The notes below the pieces were generated by a model. It saw only the letters and a program-made list of their open reading frames with translations, was not told where the DNA came from and did not search any database. A stretch of 64,000 nucleotides of DNA from Psoroptes ovis (lineage: Eukaryota; Arthropoda; Arachnida; Sarcoptiformes; Psoroptidae), in assembly GCA_002943765.1 (NCBI GenBank), contig PQWQ01000005.1, forward strand, positions 2,667,001-2,731,000. The letters are read 5' to 3'. Position numbers and translations under genes: made by a program. Below, piece by piece: positions 48,330 through 59,051 of this stretch (positions are counted from its first letter, which is position 1; each line of letters starts with the position of its first letter).

Positions 48330-50901
48330 ATGTACGACACAATTAACACAAGTGACCGGCCATCAACACTCATCACAACCGAATTTACAACCAACGATAC
48401 AAATCATCATACATTCGCCGAACAAATAACAAAAATATCATCAAATATTGAAACAATCAAAAATCAAATACATAAATTAGTGGATGAAAATTATGAATTA
48501 TTATTTCAACAAACATTTAATCTGAATGATATAAATCAAAATTTATTATCCATCAAATGGGAATCATCAAAAATATTGCAAACATTGAACCTGATACAAT
48601 CAAAATTCCTTCAACAATATCAACAATTGATACATGAAATTCAATTATTATCACGATTGCAGAAAACATGTGATTTATCACGTAAAATGTTACGTATTAT
48701 TTATCTAATTGAACGTTGTGATGAATTGAATTTGGATCAAAAACGAAAATTGAGCAATAATCAATATCAATCAATTTATTTGAAAGAATTGATAAAATTA
48801 TCTCAATATATTAATGAAATTGATAATATATTATTAACATCATTAGAAAATGATGGCCAACAGCCATTAAAACGATTGAATTGTATTGAAAAATATTTAG
48901 AAAAATATGAACAATTCAAACAATTTATATTGAATGAAACTGAAAACATATTGAATGCTGGTTTACAAATGATGGATTCAAATTTATTGACAACATCATT
49001 ACAAATATATACAAATTTACAAATGTTATCAGCGAAATTTCAACAATTACTTGATGAAAATTATTTGAATATTGAAAAATCTTTGGCCAAATTGTATCAA
49101 ATTGATGATTTAAATTCAAATCGTATACAAATTGCTATCAGTGTTAAGCAAACAAATTTGATGAAAACATCGATACGTAGTAATGTGAAAGAAATAATGG
49201 AGAATTTTTTGAAAAATTTTCAACAAATTTTGCTCATAATAAAAATATTGAAACGTCGTCGTGATAATCAAACACAAATGTTATTGATTGAATTTATTCA
49301 ATCTGAATCCAATAATAATAATGATGATGATAATTCAATAATTGAAAATTTTTGGACAAAAATCCACGATCTATTCACTGAAAAATTTAATAATTTCTAT
49401 GATAAATCATCAAAAGTCATTCAAAATATAATCATTTCAGATTATACAAAGCTGTTGTCGATTTTCAATGATTATCAAACAGCGATCGATAATGAAATTG
49501 AATCAAATGAAATTTTCAAATCAAATCCATTACGTATGGCCATACAAAAATATGAAAATTTATTCCTAACAAATTCATTAACATTATTGTTTGATGTTGT
49601 GAATAAAATATTTATGAATTCATCAATGCCGAATGGTTCATCATCATCATCATCATCATCGAAAATTGTCATTGATTCAATACCATCCGAAAAAGATATT
49701 GATAATATAATCGTATCGATACAAAATGAAATACAACAAACAATGTTTGATCGTAAATTATTAGAATCGATCAGTAAAAATTTATTCAAAACAATTGATT
49801 TATTCATTATCAAATGTGAACAATTAATATCGACCGATATGGATGCAACACAAATTATTGGGAAATTTACGATCAATCAACGTCATAATGCATTGTTGAT
49901 TACACAATTGAATTATTTTGATAAAAAATTGCGACAATTATTTAAAATATCATTTAAAAATAATGATTTAAATAATGATAATGATTATGTTGATATTGTT
50001 TGTGAACAAATCAAAACTTATGCAACAAAATCAATCGATACACTTGTATTGAATATATTTGAACCATTCATTTTGTCAATACAATCATCAATTGAAGATA
50101 TTATATTGACTGTACATGATGAAAAATATGATATTCAAAGGTATTTCTTTTAATTTTCTAGAATTTTTCCAATTAATTTTCATTTCGATCCGTTACACAT
50201 AGTGAAATATCGCAAGGACAATGTTCACTTTATATGAAAGAATTACAACGATTCATACAACGTATTTCACGTGATTATTTTCAACAATATCCACAAGATT
50301 CAAAAATAATAGCTGATCGTATACATAAAATGTCTGCATATGTAATTGATTATTTCCTGTTACAAAATTGCCTAATACGTCCAATCAATCAAAATGGTCG
50401 TAGAAAAATTCTTAATGATTTCATTCAATTAGAAGAGATAATATTACCAATTTGTAATCGTCTTGGAGAATTAGGTCATTCATATCAACAATTGAAAGCA
50501 TTCAAAATGATTTTGATGCTAAAACCAGAAGAAATTGTTGAATCACCATTGATCAATGATCCGATACCGATGGAATTGATTATACAATTTTTCATATCAA
50601 ATCATACAACACGTGAACTCAAGTTACCATATGAATATCGTGATATATCGATTAGTCGTTATAGTGAATGGTATATCCGAAGTTCAAGCGATGAACACAT
50701 GAATCTTATTCGGTATGTATTTTATGGATTAAATTGATTTTTATTTAAAAAAAATAATAATTTATTTCAATATTTTCATTCAATTACAGAGAAACAATAA
50801 ATGAATATGTTGGTTATGCAAAAAAATTACAAATGAAACAATATTTTTCAACATATCATTTATTGATGAATTTGATGGCTAAAATGAATGTTTTCAAATG
50901 A
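48330..50901 (+). CDS. COG5: Conserved oligomeric Golgi complex subunit 5
   Basis: Exons 48330..50140, 50203..50712 and 50790..50901, both introns phase 2 (62 and 77 nt); 2,433 nt, 810 aa, close to the family's usual 830-840. COG5 belongs to lobe B of the eight-subunit tether for retrograde transport within the Golgi. Matching blocks: the N-terminal coiled coil (AEQITKISSNIETIKNQIHK), LSRLQKTCDLSRKMLRIIYL, SKNLFKTIDLFIIKCEQLIS with QIIGKFTINQRHN, CSLYMKELQRFIQRISRDYF, NCLIRPINQNGRRKI and the C-terminal VGYAKKLQMKQYF. Asn/Asp and Ser runs (about residues 330 and 440) are lineage-specific insertions. Convergent with MAD1, 99 bp between stops. Confidence 0.93.
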
Positions 50902-51000
50902 ATATTTTTGAATGAAAAAAATTGATTAATCAATTTTTAATTACAAAAATATGAATAAAAAAATAATTATTTTTTCCAGTTGAATTGAATCAAATAATTT

Positions 51001-53532
51001 TCAAATCATCGTATATTCTTTCAATAAATCCAATGTATAACTGGCGAAAAAACCAGGAAAACTTTTATGTTCAGTAACATATAGCTGTATTTTATCCGAT
51101 AATTTTTCAACAATATCATTCGATAATAATTTAATATTTTTACCATCAAATTCAATATAAATTTCATTTTTAAATGAATATTTATGTCTCAATCGATAAC
51201 GATTATTACGTAAATAATCAATTTGATAACCAGTCGTTTCCATACAACATTTACGAAAATTATCAATATGTGTTTTCGATTTTTCCATCCATGTTTTAGC
51301 TTGTCGTTCATATCGTTGTAATTTATCCTCTAATTCTTTTACTTTTGATTGATAACGTAAATCTTCATCGATTTGTTTTTGTAGATTTTCATTGAATATG
51401 ATTTGATTTGATTTAGATTGATTGCTGGATGATGAAATCTGTTGTTGTTGATTTGCAGCTTGATTACTTGTCGATATTATTTCACCTTGTTCATATTTTT
51501 CAATCAAATATTTTAAACGTTCATTGATGGTGATTAAATTTTTCATATCATCATTACGTTTTTGTATTGCCCATTGTAATGGATTATCTTTTAATGTCAT
51601 TATACGATAATTATTTTCATTTGTTTGCAATGATTCAATGGCACTTGTAACACTTTTGTCACCTTTATTATTATCTTCATCGGTTAACGATTCCGTGTTC
51701 ATCATGAATATATGTGGATTTAGCTCTTTGATACTTTTTAGTTCTTGTCTTAATCGAATCAATTCATTTTCATTCATTTCATATGTTTGTAATTTTTCAT
51801 TTTTTTCTTTTAATTCTTTTTCCAAATCATTGATCATTGTACGATATTTTTCGATTAATTGTTCAAATTCTTTCAATTTTTGCTGCTGATCATTATCATT
51901 AGCTTTATTAGAATTATTATTAATATTCATTGATTCTTGTTTATAATATTCACATTCTTTTTGTAAATATAATGATTTTTCTTGCAATTTTTTCATTTGT
52001 TTTTCAAGTTCTTGAATTTTATTCTGTAAATTTTGTTCATTCAATTCTTTTTGTTTCAATAATAATGAATCATTTTGTTTGCTTTCTTCGAATGATTTTA
52101 TTTTCGATTGAAGTAATTCATTTTCAATTTGTATCAATGATAATTTTTCATTCAAATTTCTAATATTTTCGGCAACAATTTCAGGCGAATCAATACCACA
52201 AATTTGTGTCCATTCAAGCAATTTTTTCTTATCAATTTCAAATTGATTCATATCGAAATTTTTTTCTTCAAATTTTTTATTCAACAATTTAATTGTTGTT
52301 TCAGAATTTAATAATTTTTCACGCAATATAACATTATCATTTTCAAATGTTTTCAATAATTCCAATTTATTCTTGAGGTTTCTGTTCTCTATTTTCATAT
52401 CTTGATATTGTTTCATTTCATTTTCAAATAATTTTTGTAAATTTTTTGCATCTTCATTTGATTTCAGCTCATTCGATAATTTTCGATTATCATTCTGTAA
52501 ATTTTCAATTTGATTTTTCAGATCTTTAATTTCATTATTTTTATCATCAATATTTTGAATATTTTTTCGCAATAATTCATTTTCTTGGATTAATTGTTTA
52601 TTTTCATTTTTTAACTGTTGTATTTCATGATCGTAATTCATTTGATTCAATTTTATTGTCGATTTTGATGTTTCCAGTTCGGATTTTAATTCAGAAATTT
52701 TAGAATTCAATTCGTTTAGCTTGTTTTCATATTCAATTGATTTGGTTTCATTTGTTTTCACTTGTTCCAAATATAATCGTTGAAATTCATATGATTCATA
52801 TTCAAGTTTTGTTTGCTGTTCTTGCTTAGCTGATAGATCATTTTTTAGATTATTTATTTCTTTCATATATTCATCGATATTATTCTGTTGTTTTGTTTTG
52901 TTTACTTCATTTTCAATCGATAATTTTGTATTTTTTGTTTGCAATTCTTGTAATTCTTTTTTCAATACATTTATCTGTACTTTTAATGTAATGATTTCAG
53001 ATTCTTTGGTTATTGTTTTCCAATCAACAATTGGACTTGTTGATTTTGATTCGGTAGTTTTTTTAATAATTTCTTCATGTTGTTGATCATGATTATCATT
53101 TGATGACAAATCAATCAAAGCTGATGATGATGTATGACGTATTGGCATTGGTGTACGAAATGATTCGGAAAAATTTAATCCTTGTGGAATTTTATTAGCA
53201 AAATTAATTGATGATTCATATTCTAATGTTTCATTTTGATTATTGATATTTGTTTTCACTTTCATCAATGATAATGGTGTTGAACGTTTAAATTTAGTTG
53301 CAATCGATGTCGATGTTATATTTGATGAATTCATAGTCGGTGGTCTTGGGCGTTTTATACCAGTATTCATCAAATTTTGAGATGACAAATTGTTGCTCGG
53401 TTTTTTAATCGTTGTCGGAATCATTGATGGTTTAGGTATTGAAGATTTCATCGCCGTATTTGTCACCGAATTCGGTATACGGGAACCTGGACATTTTTTC
53501 GCTGTTCCAAATGTTGGAATGTTGGAACTCAT
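51001..53532 (-). CDS. MAD1L1: Mitotic spindle assembly checkpoint protein MAD1
   Basis: Single exon, 843 aa. A Ser/Pro/Lys-rich N-terminal tail (about 1-170) is followed by a very long coiled coil (about 175-600), a Mad2-binding segment NNYRIMTLKDNPLQ (Mad2-interaction pattern R/K-I/V..L..NP), a second short coil, and the globular C-terminal domain. That domain reads FRKCCMETTGYQID, then ends LYVTEHKSFPGFFASYTLDL, equivalent to human FRKACYTLTGYQID and the PAFLSSLTLEL end. MAD1 recruits MAD2 to unattached kinetochores. The position of the human RLK motif (Bub1 contact) just upstream of the FRKxC block appears not to be conserved. The start ATG at 53532 is preceded by stops. Confidence 0.93.
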   Translation of the reverse strand: MSSNIPTFGTAKKCPGSRIPNSVTNTAMKSSIPKPSMIPTTIKKPSNNLSSQNLMNTGIKRPRPPTMNSSNITSTSIATKFKRSTPLSLMKVKTNINNQNETLEYESSINFANKIPQGLNFSESFRTPMPIRHTSSSALIDLSSNDNHDQQHEEIIKKTTESKSTSPIVDWKTITKESEIITLKVQINVLKKELQELQTKNTKLSIENEVNKTKQQNNIDEYMKEINNLKNDLSAKQEQQTKLEYESYEFQRLYLEQVKTNETKSIEYENKLNELNSKISELKSELETSKSTIKLNQMNYDHEIQQLKNENKQLIQENELLRKNIQNIDDKNNEIKDLKNQIENLQNDNRKLSNELKSNEDAKNLQKLFENEMKQYQDMKIENRNLKNKLELLKTFENDNVILREKLLNSETTIKLLNKKFEEKNFDMNQFEIDKKKLLEWTQICGIDSPEIVAENIRNLNEKLSLIQIENELLQSKIKSFEESKQNDSLLLKQKELNEQNLQNKIQELEKQMKKLQEKSLYLQKECEYYKQESMNINNNSNKANDNDQQQKLKEFEQLIEKYRTMINDLEKELKEKNEKLQTYEMNENELIRLRQELKSIKELNPHIFMMNTESLTDEDNNKGDKSVTSAIESLQTNENNYRIMTLKDNPLQWAIQKRNDDMKNLITINERLKYLIEKYEQGEIISTSNQAANQQQQISSSSNQSKSNQIIFNENLQKQIDEDLRYQSKVKELEDKLQRYERQAKTWMEKSKTHIDNFRKCCMETTGYQIDYLRNNRYRLRHKYSFKNEIYIEFDGKNIKLLSNDIVEKLSDKIQLYVTEHKSFPGFFASYTLDLLKEYTMI

Positions 53533-54389
53533 TTTTTGTTGGAAAAATTTAAAAAATATTCACCCTAAGAAAATTAAAAAACAAAATCAAAATGGTCAAC
53601 CGATTTGCAAAAACAGATTTTTTGGGATTGTTTATTTCAACTCACACTAATACGTTTGCGCATAGCACTTGAAAGCATTTGTTTTTTTATGCGGCGCTAG
53701 CAGGTGTAGCTGACAAGTAATGCAAAATTACATTTAACATAGGCAGCCGATAATTTTGTCCTTTGTTTTATGATGACGTACCAATACGTCAAAAATCAAT
53801 ACGTCACTGGCATTTTATCATTGATTAGTGTGTGCATGTGTGTGTGTGAATCAATTGATACATTGTACATTAAGCGTGTGTTTATCATTGATTCCAATCA
53901 AAATTAAAAAACTTGTTGCATTCATTTGGGTTTAGCACTGGTTAAACTTTGGGTCGTGACGAAAAATTTTTGATTAGGCCAAGATCTTGGCGTCAAATTC
54001 ATAGTTTTCGAGATGAAAGTGGTTCGAATCCAAGAAATTGGCCCTGACAAAAGAGGCCGTAAGGCTAGAAAGTTTAGGAAAAGCTGGATATATGTTGGAT
54101 ATATTTTCCAAATCGAAAAATCAATATTATATGATGATATATTTCTAATCAAGAAAAGGAAAAATCATCATAGTGGTACTTAGGAATGATATTAATCGTA
54201 ATCGTCGATTAAAGATCATTCAATATTCATTTTCTTATTTTTTTCAAATTTCTTATTCAATCAAAACAGTTTCAATCAGAATGTTGAGGTGATTCCTCAT
54301 GTAAAGGTTGAAAAATATTTCATGTTATTAGGTTATTTGTTCTTTAATTGATTCAATATTATATTTGATTTATTATATTGTGATTAATT
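53533..54389. other. Intergenic region upstream of MAD1 and of ACAD8 copy 1
   Basis: Divergent upstream regions. Contains TG microsatellite-like sequence at about 53.83 kb and, at 54029-54042, a GTGGTTCGAATCC word that looks like a tRNA B box but has no tRNA fold around it. The last 150 bp before 54390 are duplicated upstream of ACAD8 copy 2. Confidence 0.5.
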
Positions 54390-55738
54390 ATGGCGAAATT
54401 GATGAATGCTTTATTCAAGAAAAATAAATTTATCAAACACAATCATTTTAAAATATTGAACAATTTTAACGTAAAATGTTTCCAATCAACAGCGGCCATC
54501 AATACAATAATTGATCCAGCATTTGAATTAACAAATGATCAAATACAGCTACAAAATACGGCATATAATTTTGCTATGAATGAATTTCGTCCATACATGA
54601 GAGAATGGGATGAAAAACAATATTTACCTAGGGATCAAATGAAAAAAGGTGCTGAATTAGGTTTTGCTGGTCTTAATGCACCCATCGATTTCGGTGGTAG
54701 TGATCTATCACGTCTGGAAGCATCGATCGTTTTTGAAGCCTTATCACAAGGGTGTGTATCGACAACAGCAATGCTTACGCTACATAATATGTGCGTAAAT
54801 ATTATCAATAAATTTGCCAATGACGAATTAAAAAACAGATTTTTGGTTGATTTAGTCAAATTTGAAAAAATGGCATCATATTGTCTCACTGAACCTGGTG
54901 CTGGATCAGATGTCGCTAATCTACGTACATCGACCAAACTTAAAGATGGTTATTATGTTGGTAAGTTTTTTGTATTTATAATGCAAATAAAATAAATTTT
55001 TCATTCTTAGTTAACGGGAGTAAAGCATTCATCAGTGGTGGCGGTGAGAGTGAAGTCTATCTTGTCATTTGTCGCACTGGCTCGTCTGGCCCAAAAGGTA
55101 TATCATGCCTGTTGATTGAAAAAGGTACCGAAGGCCTTAGTTTTGGTAAAAAAGAACAAAAACTTGGATGGAATAGTCAGCCAACACGTGCTGTCATTTT
55201 CGAAGATTGCAAAGTACCAGCCGAAAATCTGATCGGCGAAATAGGACAAGGTTTTCGTATAGCTATGGATGGCCTAAATAGTGTCCGATTATATATGTCA
55301 TCGTGTTCATTAGGCGCTGCACAATATGCATTAGAAGAAACGATCGTTTATACCAGTGATCGTAAACAATTTGATCGTCCACTGATTTCATTTCAAAATA
55401 CACAATTCAAATTAGCAATGTTAGCTTCTGAGTTGTTAGCATCAAGATTAATTTTGCGATCGGTTGCGCGTCGTATAGATTCAGAACTTGAAACCGACAA
55501 TGATATCAATTATTCATCAATACCATTACCATCTGTAAGTGCAGCAGGAAAATTGATTGCTACCGAAAAAGCATTCTACATAATCGATGAATGTCTGCAA
55601 TTATATGGTGGTTATGGATGTTTGAAAGATTTCCCATTACAACAATTGCTGCGTGATTCACGTGTACATCGTATAATCGGAGGTACAAAAGAAATAATGC
55701 AAATGATTATATCAAGGGATTTCATGAATAAAAAATGA
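54390..55738 (+). CDS. ACAD8-like isobutyryl-CoA dehydrogenase, copy 1 (catalytic Glu lost)
   Basis: Exons 54390..54960 and 55011..55738 (50-nt phase-1 intron), 432 aa. A basic Asn-rich mitochondrial presequence precedes an acyl-CoA dehydrogenase with EPGAGSD and GSKAFISGGGES (FAD/substrate region), WNSQPTRAVIFEDC and DSRVHRI. It is closest to ACAD8 of valine breakdown, which oxidises isobutyryl-CoA with transfer to ETF. At the catalytic-base position, where copy 2 and human ACAD8 read ILEGTNE, this copy reads IIGGTKE: Glu to Gly by one A-to-G change (GAA to GGA). Other family residues are also altered: LNSVR for LNSGR and GGYGC for GGYGY. The frame is intact, so it is a pseudoenzyme candidate rather than an obvious pseudogene. 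Confidence 0.9.
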
Positions 55739-56406
55739 AAATTTTAATCAGGAAAAAAATTTCAAAAATTTAACATCTTAATCAGCCGAGAAAGGGTCAG
55801 CAATACTTCGGAGCTTCGGGACTATTTTTAATTTTTCAGTTCAATAAAATTACGGTTGCGCATAACAACTTTAACACGTTTTTTTCATCTGGCTAAATCA
55901 TATGGTAGCTGCTTAAAAATGCCCATCATCAACACTAAAGCCGCCAATTTAAAATAATTATTGCTTAGAGCGTAGTAATACGGCAAAAATCGTCATTTAC
56001 CATTGTGTTTATCATCGATATCAAATCAAAATAAAAAAAACTTGTTGCATTTGTTTATGTGTTTTGGGTATATTTCTGATCAATAAATAAATATGATTCG
56101 ATGATTTTTCCTTTCAAAGATCTTGAATATATTTTCAAGATAAATAAATGTACAAATTTAATCAAAAAAGAGAAAACCTTCTTGATATTATTATCACAAA
56201 ATCTGAGTGATGTTGATATTCATTGATCATCGAATTTCATTCAATATTCATTTTCCTTTGTGATGTTGTTCAATCAAAACATTTTTTTAAAATCAAAATG
56301 TTGAGGTGATTTCCAATGTAAATATTTGAAAAAATTCCGTGTTATTTGGTTATTTGTTTTTTGATTGATTTATTATTATTTTTGGTCCAATATATTGTGT
56401 TTAATT
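55739..56406. other. Spacer between the two ACAD8 genes
   Basis: Partly paralogous to the region upstream of copy 1 (Leu-start surroundings, GTTGAGGTGATT word at about 56.30 kb and at 54.28 kb). The duplication therefore included promoter DNA. No other gene. Confidence 0.55.
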
Positions 56407-57755
56407 ATGGCGAAATTTATGAATATTTTATTTAGAAAAAATAATTTTATCAACCACAATCATTTAAAAATATTAAACAATTTCAATGTAAAATGTTTTC
56501 AATCAACAGTGGCCATCAATACAATAATTGATCCATCATTTGAATTGACAAATGATCAAATACAGCTACAAAATATGGCATATAATTTTGCTATGAATGA
56601 ATTTCGTCCATATATGAAAGAATGGGATGAAAAAGAATATTTACCTCGTGAAAAAATGAAAAAAGGTGCTGAATTAGGTTTTGCTGGCCTTAATGCACCG
56701 ATCGATGTCGGTGGCAGTGATCTATCTCGCCTGGAAACATCGATAATTGTTGAAGCATTAGCACAAGGTTGTGTATCGACGACAGCAATGTTCACGATAC
56801 ATAATATGTGTGTGAATATTATCAATAAATTTGCCAATGACGAATTGAAAAATAGATTTTTGGTCGATTTAATCAAATTTGAGAAAATGGCATCATATTG
56901 TCTCACTGAACCTGGTGCTGGATCAGATGCCGGTAATCTCAGCACATCGGCTAAACTCAAAGATGGTTATTATATTGGTAAGTTGGCCCGAGTTGAATGA
57001 TTGAAAAAATTAATTTTCTATCATTAGTTAATGGCAGCAAAGCATTCATCAGTGGTGGCGGTGAAAGTGAAGTTTATGTTGTCATGTGCCGCACTGGCTC
57101 GTCTGGTCCAAAAGGTATATCATGTCTGTTGATTGAAAAAGGCACTCAAGGCCTTAGTTTTGGTAAAAAAGAACAAAAACTTGGATGGAATAGTCAACCA
57201 ACACGTGCTGTCATTTTCGAAGATTGTAAAGTACCAGCCGAAAATCTGATAGGCGAAGAAGGACAAGGTTTTCGAATAGCAATGGACGGTCTAAATAGTG
57301 GTCGATTAAGCATATCATCATGCTCACTTGGCGCTGCACAATATGCATTAGAAGAAACGATCGTTTATACCAGTGATCGTAAACAATTTGATCGTCCACT
57401 GATTTCATTTCAAAATACACAATTCAAATTAGCGATGTTAGCTTCGGAGTTGTTAGCATCAAGGTTAGCTGTACGTTCGGCTGCACGTCGTATAGATTCA
57501 GAACTCGAAACCGACAGTGATATCAATTACTCATCAATACCTTTACCATCATTATGTGCAGCAGGAAAATTAATAGCGACTGAAAAAGCATTTTACATAA
57601 TCGATCAATGTCTTCAATTATATGGTGGTTATGGCTATTTGAAAGATTTTCCATTACAACAATTGCTTCGTGATTCACGTGTACATCGTATATTGGAAGG
57701 TACAAATGAAATAATGCAATTAATCATATCAAGAGATTTTATGAATAAAAAATAA
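56407..57755 (+). CDS. ACAD8: Isobutyryl-CoA dehydrogenase, mitochondrial, copy 2 (catalytically complete)
   Basis: Exons 56407..56977 and 57028..57755 with a 50-nt phase-1 intron, exactly the structure of copy 1; 432 aa. All diagnostic residues are present: EPGAGSD, GSKAFISGGGESEVYVVMCR, LNSGRLSISSCSLGAA, GGYGYLKDFPLQQLLRDSRV and ILEGTNE with the catalytic Glu. The N-terminal 25-30 residues are Lys/Asn/Arg-rich as in a mitochondrial presequence. The ATG at 56407 aligns with that of copy 1; the open frame upstream (from 56365) is not conserved. Presumed role: third step of valine catabolism in the mitochondrial matrix. Confidence 0.95.
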
Positions 57756-59051
57756 AAAATTGAAAAAAAAAATTAAAATCAAATTTGAGTGACTTGATGG
57801 GCTGCCACTAGATGGCAGTGATGGTTCCACAAATTCAAATTTTTCACGCCAAAAAGTGCGCGAAAGCCGTAATAATTTTAACATTTGAAAATTGAAGAAA
57901 TTCAAAGATTGAAATCCAAAATTTTTCAAAAATATTATCTTATGTTCATAGAACTTAAATCAGAATTTATTTAAAAAATAATAATATTATCAATAATCAT
58001 TATTATAATATCATCAATTATATATACGTGCATACATAAAATATTCACTGATAATTCAAATTAATGAATTGTAAATTCAAGACTTGTGACATTTTTTTAA
58101 AAAAATAATTTTCATAAAATGTGCTTGACAGTGGATGCTATTTGGTGATGAGTGTGAATGTATGTGTGTGTGCTTGTGCGTGTCATGATGCCATGTGAGA
58201 ATGGTGAAATACATAATTTGTTTTGTGTTATCAAATCCATATTTAAAATATTTAAAAGTATAAAATAATAATTATATGAAATCAAATTTACAAATAATAA
58301 TAATTATAATAATAATAATAATAGTTTGATGATTGATAGTGTGAGAATAATAATTGAAAATAGATAGAAAAAATTTACAAATAATTTGTGTGTTTTAGGG
58401 GTTTTGTGTGTGTGTGTGTGTATCGGGGTGTGTGTAGAGGTGTGTATAGGGTGTACCTTAAAATATTTATTTATAAAGATTAAAAAAATTATAAAAAATT
58501 TATATATAAAATGATATATAATTCATTCATTCATATAATAACAACATTATTCAATGATTGATTATGACTTGATAATTTTTGTAGTTTTGTAATCATTTTT
58601 TTGATTTCATTTTAGTGTATGTTGAAATTTTCATTTTGATTTTTCAATTTATTGTTCCCAATTTTTTTTGATTGAAAATTTTTCATATATATATTTTTTT
58701 GGTATCGAATGAGGTAGCAAAGAAAGTCTTGATAATAATAATAATAATTGAAATGATCTTAATAATCATAAGATTTAATATGATTGATTAATCAATGAAA
58801 CACGGGAACAAATTGATGGAAAAAAAAATATTGTTACATTGTTTCAATATTTTTGTTGATCGTTTAGGACTCCATTCATCCATGATTAAATTGATTCAAT
58901 TGATTCAATGTATTCATACATTCATTCAATCATCAATGATTAATATCATTGGATTAATCAAATTATCATAAAAAATTTATATTTTTATCAGAAATTATAA
59001 CAAATAATAATAAATAATAATTTTCAATTATTTTCAATCATTTGATTTGAA
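57756..59051. other. Intergenic region, ACAD8 / FGF convergent
   Basis: 3' flanks with AT-rich simple sequence, (TAA)n near 58.30 kb and TG-rich DNA near 58.16 and 58.40 kb. No gene seen. Confidence 0.5.

Noticed and set aside
53950..54060. tRNA-like B box (GTGGTTCGAATCC) and a GGCCAAGATCTTGGC stem
   Set aside because: No acceptor stem or A box at the right distance. The T-arm stem pairs at only three positions. It could be a SINE scrap, but I cannot show it.
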